Source: Gammaproteobacteria bacterium (GTDB lineage: Bacteria; Pseudomonadota; Gammaproteobacteria; Pseudomonadales; Pseudohongiellaceae). Taken from it: a DNA stretch of 64,000 nucleotides. Shown here piece after piece: positions 44,585 to 52,468 of this stretch (within the stretch, counting starts at the first letter, position 1; every line of letters begins with the position of its first letter). Under the pieces are notes generated by a model. The model saw nothing but the letters and a program-made list of their open reading frames with translations. It ran no database searches and was not told the origin of the DNA. Location: contig JAQWMX010000005.1 of the NCBI GenBank assembly GCA_029246545.1, forward strand, positions 62,001 to 126,000, given 5' to 3'. The position numbers were made by a program, and so were the translations under genes.

Positions 44585-46473
44585 AAAAAATAGCAAAAAA
44601 TCTTCAGTTTATCTTCGTTTTATTCGTTCTTGTAAGTCTATTCACTGCCTGTACTAATTCACAAGTTACCAACACACATGTTGTGCAGAATACTCAGGTA
44701 CAACCAATACTCAGGCCTCCAGTTGCAGGACCCAATGCGGGTATTTCAACAGGTCATCCACTAACAACATCAGCTGCAATGGAAGTTTTACAAAACGGTG
44801 GTAATGCTTTTGATGCAGGCGTAGCAGCGCTGCTAGTTGGTGGTGTGGTAGAACAAGATCTTTATAGTTTGGGTGGAGAAGCATTGGTACTTGTATACCC
44901 AATTCAAGAAGAAAAAGTCACGTCAATTACTGGGCAAGGTTGGGCCGCCAAAGCAGCTACTATTGATTATTATGAGCAGCAAGGTAAAGATTTAAGCGGT
45001 CAAGGGCTTGACCCTACAGTTGTTCCGGGGGCATTACATGCAGCGTTAACTGTCCTCGAAAGATGGGGAACCATGAGTTTTGAAGAGGTCGCAGTTCGAG
45101 CTATCGAATATGCCGAAAATGGCTTTCAACTTAGACCGCTGACAGCACGCTCGATTCAGCAAAATATTGAATTCATCAATCAATGGCCGGGAAATCAACG
45201 CTATTGGTTAAAGCCTGACGGATCGCAATATGCAGCGGGCGACATGATCAGATTGCCAGCATTAGCAAATACACTAAAGCGTATGGTCGACGCGGAGCGC
45301 GAAAGTCTAGCCAATGGACGAAGCTCAGCAATTATTGCAGCACGTGATCGTTTCTATAAAGGTGATATTGCTGAGGAGATGGTGTCCTTTTTGCAAGAAC
45401 ATCAATCACCATTTGAACTTTCAGATTTTTCCGAATTCTATGCCCGAATAGAAGATCCAGTCAGCACAGATTACCGAGGCTACACGGTTTACAAGCAACC
45501 CTTTAATAGCCAGGGACCTATGTTGCTGCAAACCCTTAATGTATTAGAAAATTTTGACCTACAAGAAATGGGACACAATAGCGCTGATTACACTCACACG
45601 ATAATCGAAGCTATGAAACTTAGTTACGCTGATCGTGATACTTATTATGCCGATCAGGATTTTGTGGATGTTCCTGCTGAAGGATTGTTGTCAAAAGAAT
45701 ATGCCAGACAACGTGCTGATGAAATTAATATGTCCGAGTCTGCCAAAGAACAACAAGCTGGTAACCCCCTCGAATTTGATTCAACTGTAAACCAATGGCC
45801 CTATTGGATCGCAGGTAGAACTTTCGAAGAGTCACGGCAAATATCAATGACCGAGAATGAATTTCCCAGTTCACTTAAAGATACTTCACATGTCGCAATT
45901 ATTGATAAAGATGGCAATATCTTTGACAGTACACCTAGTGGAGGCTGGATTGGTGGTGCAGTTATTCTAGGTGAAACCGGAATTGGCATGAGTGTGCGCG
46001 GTGAACAATTCTGGCTGGATGACAATCGAGCGGCGCAACTTCGGCCCCGCTCTCGACCAAGATATACACTTACGCCAAGTATTGTATTGAAGGATGGTCT
46101 GCCCTTCCTTGCAATTGGCACACCTGGTGGTGATAACCAGGAACAAACTATCCTGCAAACCTTTCTCAATATTGTTGAATTTTGGCCAGACTGGTATCCG
46201 AATCTTCATGCAGCAATACAATGGCCTCGTGTCCAAACTCTGCATTTCAATGCATCCTTCTGGCCACATAACACCGGTTTTAACCGTATCAATGTAGAAA
46301 GCAATCTGTCTGCAGAAGCTATCGAAGAACTTATTGCCAGAGGGCATATTGTCAACCAGACAGATATTTTTGGTATTTCTGGTTGCTCTACGGTTGTTAT
46401 GCTTGATCAAGATACTGGTAATAGAATCGCAGCAGCAGATCCACGTCGAGATTGCTATGCTATGGCTTACTGA
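44581..46473 (+). CDS. ggt: Gamma-glutamyltransferase, lipoprotein
   Basis: A 630-residue Ntn-hydrolase proenzyme. A leader with lipobox LFTAC (Cys24) targets it to the envelope. Family motifs: HPLTTSAAMEVLQNGGNAFDAG near the start, PTVVPGALHA, and the autoprocessing nucleophile Thr in SLKDTSHVAIIDKDGN, followed by TPSGGWIGG and TPGGDNQEQT. It should self-cleave into large and small subunits and hydrolyse gamma-glutamyl bonds, for example of glutathione. Coupled to the upstream DUF885 peptidase by a four-base overlap. Confidence 0.93.
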   Translation: MKKIAKNLQFIFVLFVLVSLFTACTNSQVTNTHVVQNTQVQPILRPPVAGPNAGISTGHPLTTSAAMEVLQNGGNAFDAGVAALLVGGVVEQDLYSLGGEALVLVYPIQEEKVTSITGQGWAAKAATIDYYEQQGKDLSGQGLDPTVVPGALHAALTVLERWGTMSFEEVAVRAIEYAENGFQLRPLTARSIQQNIEFINQWPGNQRYWLKPDGSQYAAGDMIRLPALANTLKRMVDAERESLANGRSSAIIAARDRFYKGDIAEEMVSFLQEHQSPFELSDFSEFYARIEDPVSTDYRGYTVYKQPFNSQGPMLLQTLNVLENFDLQEMGHNSADYTHTIIEAMKLSYADRDTYYADQDFVDVPAEGLLSKEYARQRADEINMSESAKEQQAGNPLEFDSTVNQWPYWIAGRTFEESRQISMTENEFPSSLKDTSHVAIIDKDGNIFDSTPSGGWIGGAVILGETGIGMSVRGEQFWLDDNRAAQLRPRSRPRYTLTPSIVLKDGLPFLAIGTPGGDNQEQTILQTFLNIVEFWPDWYPNLHAAIQWPRVQTLHFNASFWPHNTGFNRINVESNLSAEAIEELIARGHIVNQTDIFGISGCSTVVMLDQDTGNRIAAADPRRDCYAMAY

Positions 46474-46505
46474 AAGGTGTCAGCTTCTAATTTAGATTTA
46501 TAAAA

Positions 46506-46897
46506 ATGACAATAAAATTTTCTAAACACGTAGATAAAAATCTAGTAATCGTAAACATTTCTAGTCAAATTAGTAATGCTGAATTAATAAATGCATTTAG
46601 ATCTTATTACGAAAGTAATAAAGATAATGCTGACTTTGATCAGCTCATACTTTTTGAAGACACAGCTGAGTTTAAACTTGGAACAGAATCTTTTATTCAA
46701 CTTTCTAAAATGGCTGATGATTTTCTAAAGCAAATGACGACATTATTAAAACAGCATTCGTTATTGATAAAACCATGCACAAAATAATTACCGACACCTA
46801 CAAATCTATTTCCGGCGCATTTGGCACGAAAGCATCCAGGAAAACTTTCCGTGATAAGGAATCTGCTTTAGATTGGTTAAAAATAGACACTACCTAA
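46506..46897 (+). pseudogene. STAS/SpoIIAA-like protein gene with single-base frameshift
   Basis: Frame 1 from the ATG at 46506 gives a plausible STAS/SpoIIAA-like start (KFSKHVDKNLVIVNIS, then FDQLILFEDTAEFKLG) but after about residue 72 becomes unlike protein and stops at 46787. A second frame, open from 46721 to the TAA at 46895, supplies the expected rest: SKANDDIIKTAFVIDK, then YKSISGAFG and FRDKESALDWLK, the typical end of this family. Adding one T to the TTTT run at 46721-46724 joins the two. So either a one-base deletion or a homopolymer sequencing error. It follows ggt by 32 bases. Confidence 0.82.
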
Positions 46898-46923
46898 ATT
46901 TAATTAATAATCGCTTAGATATC

Positions 46924-47283
46924 TTATCTACTGGCAAATAACTTACTAATTATTTTCCAACCACTGCCATCATCAATTAACTGTAGATAATTAGTGAAGT
47001 TCATCCCATCTGGATAAGTCTCTACTAAAGTTACTGTAGCCACTTTATCTTCTATGCTCAGCTCAGTAACCACGGGGCTATAATCAAAATCAGTTTGATT
47101 CATTGGCGCTTTGCAAATTTCAGTTATAAAAGGTTCAGGAGTGGCCATTAGTAGCTGCCCGCCTAAATAGCCATTCATTACTGCTTTTTCATGAAAGCTT
47201 TCATTTAGTTTTACCGCATCACCTTCATAGGTGCCTTGGGTATATAACTCAACTATTTTTCGAATCGCCGCTTCTTGCTCCAT
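46924..47283 (-). CDS. NTF2-like (lumazine-binding type) protein
   Basis: A 119-residue cytosolic NTF2-fold protein. It opens with AAIRKIVELYTQGTYEGDAVKLNESFHEKAVMNG and ends with TNYLQLIDDGSGWKIISKLF, the pattern of putative lumazine-binding/SnoaL-like small proteins. No activity can be assigned. It lies 31 bases downstream of the TetR gene on the same strand and is probably in its transcript. Confidence 0.85.
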   Translation of the reverse strand: MEQEAAIRKIVELYTQGTYEGDAVKLNESFHEKAVMNGYLGGQLLMATPEPFITEICKAPMNQTDFDYSPVVTELSIEDKVATVTLVETYPDGMNFTNYLQLIDDGSGWKIISKLFASR

Positions 47284-47314
47284 TTTCTATTCCTCGTTAA
47301 ATTTTTAATTTAAA

Positions 47315-47911
47315 TTATTTTTCGCCCAAAATAATTACTATTGCTTCCTCAATAAAACGCTTAAGTGTAGCTGTAGATTCTCCGGCTCTTACCCGTATAG
47401 AAATACTATGCAATAAAGCCTGTATTAATTTACTTAAAGACTTTGAGTCTACGTTTTTACTTATCTGCCCTTGATCAAGGGCTAACTCTACTCGTTTTAG
47501 AACCATAGCATCAACATGTTTAATAGCCGACAATAAATCAGATTGCACTTCAGGATGAATTAAAGTCGCTGCGGGCGCTGTAGACCACACCATACAACCT
47601 AAAGCAGTCTCCTCACTTGAATAAACTTCTATTGCTTTAAAATAGAACTTTTTTAAGCCTTTACGGATATCTTTCTCTTTGATTAGACTTTGATTAAACG
47701 CTTCGTCCATTATCGCGCCAAATTGATTTAAGGCTTGTCTGTATATCTTTTCTTTATCGCCAAAGGCGCGATAGATACTTGGTCTATTCATGCCCATAGC
47801 ATTAGATAAATCATCTAATGAAGTGCCGCTAAAACCTTTAGCCCAGAACACCGCCCCTGCTGCTTTAAGCGCTGCTTCCGTATCGTATTGTTTAGGGCGC
47901 CCACGTTGCAT
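47315..47911 (-). CDS. TetR/AcrR family transcriptional regulator
   Basis: A regulator with an N-terminal TetR helix-turn-helix: AALKAAGAVFWAKGFSGTSLDDLSNAMGMNRPSIYRAFGDKE in segments typical of the YxiF/AcrR-like group, and a ligand-binding C-terminal half (ALGCMVWSTAPAA, then MVLKRVELAL). A start at 47998 would add 29 atypical residues; the ATG at 47911 (MQRGRPKQYD) fits the family. It is divergent from the GST-HD-DJ-1 gene set, the usual layout for a local repressor of a detoxification operon; the effector is unknown. Confidence 0.9.
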   Translation of the reverse strand: MQRGRPKQYDTEAALKAAGAVFWAKGFSGTSLDDLSNAMGMNRPSIYRAFGDKEKIYRQALNQFGAIMDEAFNQSLIKEKDIRKGLKKFYFKAIEVYSSEETALGCMVWSTAPAATLIHPEVQSDLLSAIKHVDAMVLKRVELALDQGQISKNVDSKSLSKLIQALLHSISIRVRAGESTATLKRFIEEAIVIILGEK

Positions 47912-47918
47912 TGTTATA

Positions 47919-47981
47919 TTTATGTACCACTTCGAATAATAATTCTTGCTTAATCTATTTTTATGCGAGATAGTACATAAA
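47919..47981. promoter_or_regulatory. Inverted half-sites between tetR-like gene and GST operon
   Basis: TTTATGTAC (47919-47927) and GTACATAAA (47973-47981) are perfect nine-base inverted copies, 45 bases apart, flanking the divergent promoter region. The spacing is large for a single TetR dimer, so two sites or looping would be needed. GTACATAAA also occurs near 42655-42663. Confidence 0.4.
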
Positions 47982-48000
47982 AAGCTATAGGGTATCAATC

Positions 48001-48924
48001 ATGCCATTAGTTAATGACACCAAAAGCGAGATCACACCAAAACTAGAAGGCTTGCACCTTTTTCATTTTGATGGAGCACCTTGTGCACAGCGCGTGCGTT
48101 TTGTGCTTTGAGAAAAAGACCTTCAACGAGGTCGTGAAGTTAAATTTGATGCAGATAGTACCGATGCTATTCGAGGGGAATATGGTCGATGGGTAAGTAG
48201 ATGTGTTTCTCTTATTACAAAAGAAAACATGACTCCAAATTATGCGCAAATTAACCCGAACATGGTGGTGCCTGCCTTAGTTCACGACGGCCAGTTATAC
48301 CTTGAATCCATGGATATTATTGAATATTTGGATCAAGCCTTCGGTGGCGATCCATTTGTACCTGTTGATGCTACGGCTCGGATAGAAACAATGGCACTGG
48401 TAGAGCAAGCAAAAGAGTTACATCAGTCACTACGTTATGTCAGTTTTCGTTGGAGCTTAGGTCGACTAGCCAGATTAAACCCGCAAGAGAATAAAAATTT
48501 AAAAACCCTCGCTGCCCAAGGCAATGATAAAGAAAACTTAGCATCCTTCTATGATGCCTATAGTAATGAAGGTATAGCGCAAAGTATTTTCGATGATCAT
48601 CTGCTAAAACTCTATAAAGCTTTTTCAAATCTAAATACTCAACTTAGTGATGGTCGAAAGTTTTTAATGGGAGAGTCTATTTCTATAGCCGGCGTTTTTT
48701 GGTCGATGAAAATATTACGTCTTATTGAAACAGGGTATTTATTTTCAGAGCTACACCCAGTGTTATATGACTGGTTTTTACGCATGTATAAGCGGCCAGC
48801 TTTTCAAACCGAAGTCATGGCCAATAACAGAATGCTCAATCGCGTGTGGCAAACCAAGGCTACTATTGAAAGAACTTTTGGTTTCGGCCTCAACAATGCA
48901 CTACACAAACTCATCGCTGCTTAA
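48001..48924 (+). pseudogene. Glutathione S-transferase family gene interrupted by in-frame TGA
   Basis: From the ATG at 48001 the frame reads MPLVNDTKSE, then HLFHFDGAPCAQRVRFVL with the thioredoxin-fold Pro-Cys site of a GST, and hits TGA at 48109-48111 (codon 37). The same frame continues EKDLQRGREVKF, then NPNMVVPALVHDGQLYLESMDIIEYLDQAF (the GST cis-Pro and glutathione ES motif) and an all-helical C-terminal domain to 48924. The stop lies at a variable helix-end position, not at the redox Cys. Restart at the ATG at 48229 would give 231 residues lacking half of the thioredoxin domain. First gene of the unit with the HD and DJ-1 genes; divergent from tetR. Confidence 0.87.
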
Positions 48925-48943
48925 TATATAAAGAGGATTAGCC

Positions 48944-49684
48944 ATGAATGATACGACTCCTAGAACCATTGCCAAAGATCCGGGTTGTTTGCACGCTTAC
49001 CAGATGATTCCACGCTTTATAGGCTTGGATATACGCATGGCCAAACGCAAACTTGCCCTTAAACTAGGCATGAGCAAACTTATTAGCCTGGTGCCTGATG
49101 CTTATCGTATTCCTGATTCAAAACTCGCCCAGCAAGCAACAGCCTTGGTTAGGGAAATCTCCGGTGACATGTTATTAAACCATTGCTATCGAACTTACTT
49201 ATTCGGTTGCATTCTTGCGCACCAAGACGGATTAAAATTTGATCGAGAAGTATTTTATTTATCAAGCATCATGCATGATATTGGTCTTTCCGATAAACAC
49301 GCTGCAGACCCTGGGTCATTTGAATATGTTGGAGCAAAAATTGCGCATGAATTTTGTCTTGGTCACGACTACGACACAGAGAAATCTGCCCTAGTCCACG
49401 ATGCCATCGCCTTGCATTCAGCTGTAGGCAAAGCTCACAAAGAAGACCCTGAAATTGCTTTAGTACATTTTGGTGCTGGCGTTGATGTGATCGGCATCCA
49501 TTATGATGAGATTCCTAAATACGCACTCACCGAAATATTAGAACAGTACCCGCGACTTGATTTCAAAAATGCCTTCGTTGATTTAGTTATAAAACAAGCC
49601 GAAATAAAACCAAAAAGTCATATCGCGACACATATGAACCTTGGCTTCGGTAGCAAAGTGAAAAAAACGCCATTTGCTGAATAG
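48944..49684 (+). CDS. HD domain hydrolase, cyanamide hydratase-like
   Basis: A 246-residue HD-fold protein. The metal ligands are H80 (NHCYRTYLFG), H111-D112 (SIMHDIGL) and a late Asp in GAGVDVIG. The HCYRTYLFG...YLSSIMHDIGL layout, with GSFEYVGAKIAHEF and AIALHSAVG, is that of the cyanamide-hydratase (Ddi2) type of small HD proteins rather than of cyclic-nucleotide phosphodiesterases. Substrate not proven. It begins 19 bases after the GST gene and is followed 36 bases later by the DJ-1/PfpI gene, so the three are probably one transcript. Confidence 0.82.
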   Translation: MNDTTPRTIAKDPGCLHAYQMIPRFIGLDIRMAKRKLALKLGMSKLISLVPDAYRIPDSKLAQQATALVREISGDMLLNHCYRTYLFGCILAHQDGLKFDREVFYLSSIMHDIGLSDKHAADPGSFEYVGAKIAHEFCLGHDYDTEKSALVHDAIALHSAVGKAHKEDPEIALVHFGAGVDVIGIHYDEIPKYALTEILEQYPRLDFKNAFVDLVIKQAEIKPKSHIATHMNLGFGSKVKKTPFAE

Positions 49685-49720
49685 TGCTAACTAACAAAAA
49701 TAATTCTAAGGGGTTAAACC

Positions 49721-50599
49721 ATGCAGAAAGAAACTGAAGATAAAATTTTTAATAATAAAAAGTTTCCTAACAGAAGATCTTTTCTCCAGGGCTTAAGCTA
49801 TACAACAGCAAGCCTCGCAGCAGCGCCACTTTTTGGACAAGAAAACGCAGAAGCACAACAAAGTCAGGCCTCTACCACTCCAGTGGAAGCAAGCTCCGAA
49901 CAAGCTGAGGCTAGCTTAAAAAAACCAAAAATCGCTATGTTGGTACACCCTAAAATGGTCATGCAAGATTTAGTAGGGCCAATGACAGTATTTAACATTA
50001 TGGGCGCAGAAATTTATCTAGCTTGGAAAAACCTTGATCCAGTTAGTACAGATTTAGGCATATCAGTTAGCTCAACTACTTTGTTCGAAGATGTTCCAAC
50101 TGAGCTTGATGCCTTATTCGTTCCTGGCGGTTTAGGTGGATCTATTGATCTGATGGAAGATCAGCAAGTATTGAGTTTCCTAGCAGATAGAGGCAAGACT
50201 GCAGGTTATGTAACCAGTGTATGTACTGGCTCATTGCTACTCGGTGCAGCTGGTCTACTTGATGGATATAATGCTACTAGCCACTGGTATACCCGTGACC
50301 ACCTTGCTCTGATGGGTGCAACACCCATTAACGACCGAGTCGTAATAGATCGTAATCGAATTACTGGTGGTGGTGTAACTGCCGGTATTGATTTCGGTTT
50401 GATGCTCGCCGCAAAATTACACAGCGAAGAAGATGCTATGCGCTATCAATTATTAATTGAATATGCGCCTGCTCCTCCATTTAATGCTGGCACACCAGAA
50501 ACTGCACCCGAATCGACTTATAACCGTATTGTTGAAGAACGTGGACCATTAATTGAACAAGCACGTGTTCTAGCCGCTCGTGCAGGTGGCAAAATTTAA
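49721..50599 (+). CDS. Tat-exported DJ-1/PfpI family protein (isonitrile hydratase-like)
   Basis: A 292-residue protein whose core (about 70-260) is a DJ-1/PfpI glutamine-amidotransferase-like domain. The nucleophile is C168 in SVCTGSLLLGAAGLL, preceded by DALFVPGG and followed by TSHW, matching isonitrile hydratase (InhA)-type proteins. An NRRSFLQG leader with hydrophobic stretch and an Ala/Gln/Ser-rich linker (about 40-66) indicates Tat export, which is unusual for this family. Operon partner of the HD and GST genes; a strong terminator follows at 50639. Confidence 0.85.
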   Translation: MQKETEDKIFNNKKFPNRRSFLQGLSYTTASLAAAPLFGQENAEAQQSQASTTPVEASSEQAEASLKKPKIAMLVHPKMVMQDLVGPMTVFNIMGAEIYLAWKNLDPVSTDLGISVSSTTLFEDVPTELDALFVPGGLGGSIDLMEDQQVLSFLADRGKTAGYVTSVCTGSLLLGAAGLLDGYNATSHWYTRDHLALMGATPINDRVVIDRNRITGGGVTAGIDFGLMLAAKLHSEEDAMRYQLLIEYAPAPPFNAGTPETAPESTYNRIVEERGPLIEQARVLAARAGGKI

Positions 50600-50638
50600 C
50601 CAAATAATGACAGAAGCAGAATAATAATAGACATAAAA

Positions 50639-50671
50639 AAAGGGTGAAGTCCCATAGAGACTCCACCCTTT
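50639..50671. terminator. Rho-independent terminator, bidirectional
   Basis: AAAGGGTGAAGTC (50639-50651) pairs with GACTCCACCCTTT (50659-50671) with one mismatch and a seven-base loop; an A run precedes and TCTTTTATTT follows. It lies between the convergent DJ-1/PfpI and lectin-like genes. Confidence 0.92.
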
Positions 50672-50694
50672 CTTTTATTTATATAAGCTATTCT

Positions 50695-51372
50695 TTAATC
50701 AGTCGCGAAGCAATACAGCAAACCAGCGCCACCAGTATTGATCAGACTTTGCTGATCACAGCCAGCACTAGGATGGTCTGAATTCCAAGATTGTGCTTCA
50801 AATCCGACAAGATCATGATGACCTAGTTGAGCACTACCTTCATTATTACTAGTCCAATTAGAGCAAGTATGATCATCACTATCTGTATAAGCTCGACCAT
50901 TGGCTGTAGATCCTGTCAGAATATCATGCGCAGTTGGTTCACCAGTTAAACCGCTATCTATAACGCCTGTCACAAAATCACCATTTTCGGTTCTGGCATG
51001 AAAAGGATTAACTCCATTTCCTCGACGAGCTAATTCTATAGTATCTCCATGTAGATGCGCCTGATCTCTGGCAACCATATGTCCTGCCTGCCCATACCAA
51101 GGTCCTGTACCGATTCGATCTCGAGCATCAACAGCATTAGGCCCTTGAGTGCTTAAATAGGCTCGCCAAGTTTTATCGCCACTACCAACAGCACTAGCCA
51201 ATGCTTGGCAATGCGCATCTGCACCGGCTAAACCACCTAAATTGCCTCCATCGATACCAACACTGGTGATAAAAAATGACATGGGTTCATCTGTACCCGC
51301 TTGTGACATAGCCAGCGGTGAAGTGAGCATTCCCGCTAGCGATAAAGCTAAAAGTGTTTTTATTTTTCTCAT
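50695..51372 (-). CDS. Secreted lectin-like/DUF1554-type protein
   Basis: A 225-residue exported protein, leader ending near LAMSQA. The body has FFITSVGIDGGNLGGLAGADAHCQALA, then KTWRAYLSTQG, RIGTGPWYGQAG, and the C-terminal SWNSDHPSAGCDQQSL ... GAGLLYCFA, with conserved Cys pairs. This order (GGLAGADAHC ... WRAYLS ... W ... CF) is that of the endostatin/C-type-lectin-related DUF1554 proteins. Probably a secreted binding protein; ligand unknown. Convergent with the DJ-1/PfpI gene across a terminator. Confidence 0.78.
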   Translation of the reverse strand: MRKIKTLLALSLAGMLTSPLAMSQAGTDEPMSFFITSVGIDGGNLGGLAGADAHCQALASAVGSGDKTWRAYLSTQGPNAVDARDRIGTGPWYGQAGHMVARDQAHLHGDTIELARRGNGVNPFHARTENGDFVTGVIDSGLTGEPTAHDILTGSTANGRAYTDSDDHTCSNWTSNNEGSAQLGHHDLVGFEAQSWNSDHPSAGCDQQSLINTGGAGLLYCFATD

Positions 51373-51487
51373 TACTAATCTACCTTTTATTATCTGTAAA
51401 TTTTAGATTTGAATTAATACATGCAACGATAAGGTTTACATAAGGTCTTATAGCATGTGAATATCGGTATGACAAAGGCAAATAATA

Positions 51488-52280
51488 ATGAAACTTATAC
51501 TATTAACTTTATCACTTACTCTTATCAGCGCATTTTATGCTGAAACTGCCACCGCTCATCGTAAAAGTTCACGGCGGCCCCGTTGGTTCCACCGACTCTT
51601 CGCTTGATCCTAGAATTCAATTTTGGACCAGTCGCGGCTTTGGACTTTTTGATGTTAACCATAGAGGTAGTACTGGTTATGGCCGGAAGTTTCGTAAAAA
51701 ACTCTATCCAAGCTGGGGTATTGTCGACATTGAAGATGCCGCTAATGGTGTGAATTGGTTATCTGAACAAGGTCTAATCGATGCCGATAAAGTTGCTATC
51801 AGAGGTGGCAGTGCTGGCGGCTACACCACACTCGCAGCAATGGCTTTCCAAGATGTGTTTAAAGCAGGTGCCAGTTACTACGGTATTAGTGATTTAGAAG
51901 TATTGAATCAGGATACACACAAATATGAATCGCGTTATTTAGACCAACTAATTGGTGTATATCCTGAACAGCGGGAAGTTTATGTTCAACGTTCTCCAAT
52001 AAATAGTGTCGATCAGATTAATGCCCCTCTTCTACTCGTACAAGGACTAGATGATAAGGTCGTACCGCCAAATCAATCTGAATTAATATTCGAAGCATTA
52101 AAAGCTAATTGTATTCCAACTGCATATATTTCCTTCGAAGGTGAAGGCCATGGCTTTAGACAGCCGGAAAATAATATTAAGGCTTTAAATTCAGAATTGG
52201 ATTTTTATGGCCAAATTTTTGGTTTTACACCTGCAGGCAATATTGCACCGGTTCTACTTGAAAGATGCAGCAATAATTAA
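51488..52280 (+). pseudogene. S9 prolyl oligopeptidase-type gene, N-terminal domain deleted
   Basis: A start at 51488 encodes a clean signal peptide (MKLILLTLSLTLISAFYA) but stops after 39 residues at 51607. In the next frame, an ORF from 51537 to 52280 encodes only the catalytic domain of an S9 peptidase, starting exactly at its usual beginning (LPPLIVKVHGGP) and retaining the triad: Ser in GGSAGGY, Asp in GLDDKVV and His in GEGHGF. The beta-propeller that normally lies between leader and catalytic domain is missing. The simplest reading is an internal deletion that also broke the frame. If the ATG at 51537 is used, a 247-residue cytosolic domain could still be made. Confidence 0.75.
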
Positions 52281-52326
52281 ATTATTAATTTAGTTAGCAA
52301 TAATAGTTTCTCGCTTTAAATTACTT

Positions 52327-52375
52327 AGCGTAGAAGGCTTATGCATCCAGTCATATGGATGGAGCATTCTTCGCT
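52327..52375 (+). terminator. Imperfect long hairpin downstream of the S9 remnant
   Basis: AGCG.AGAA.GCT...CATCCA on the left pairs imperfectly with TGGAT.GAGCATTCTTCGCT on the right across a central GTCATA loop region, followed by TATTTATG. It may be a terminator or a repetitive palindrome. Confidence 0.4.
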
Positions 52376-52468
52376 TATTTATGTATAATTTCGACCCAAA
52401 TAGCTCAAACTGTATTTATAATATTTAAATTAAGATCAGCATATAAGAAATAATTCGGAGTAGTAAAG

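Noticed and set aside
48109-48155. Possible selenocysteine recoding of the GST TGA: a short hairpin GACCT-TCAACG-AGGTC begins seven bases after the TGA.
   Set aside because: The stop is at a variable helix-end residue and the redox Cys is intact upstream; the stem is only five pairs and the loop lacks the usual guanines. Two other genes nearby have TAA lesions, so a nonsense mutation is simpler.
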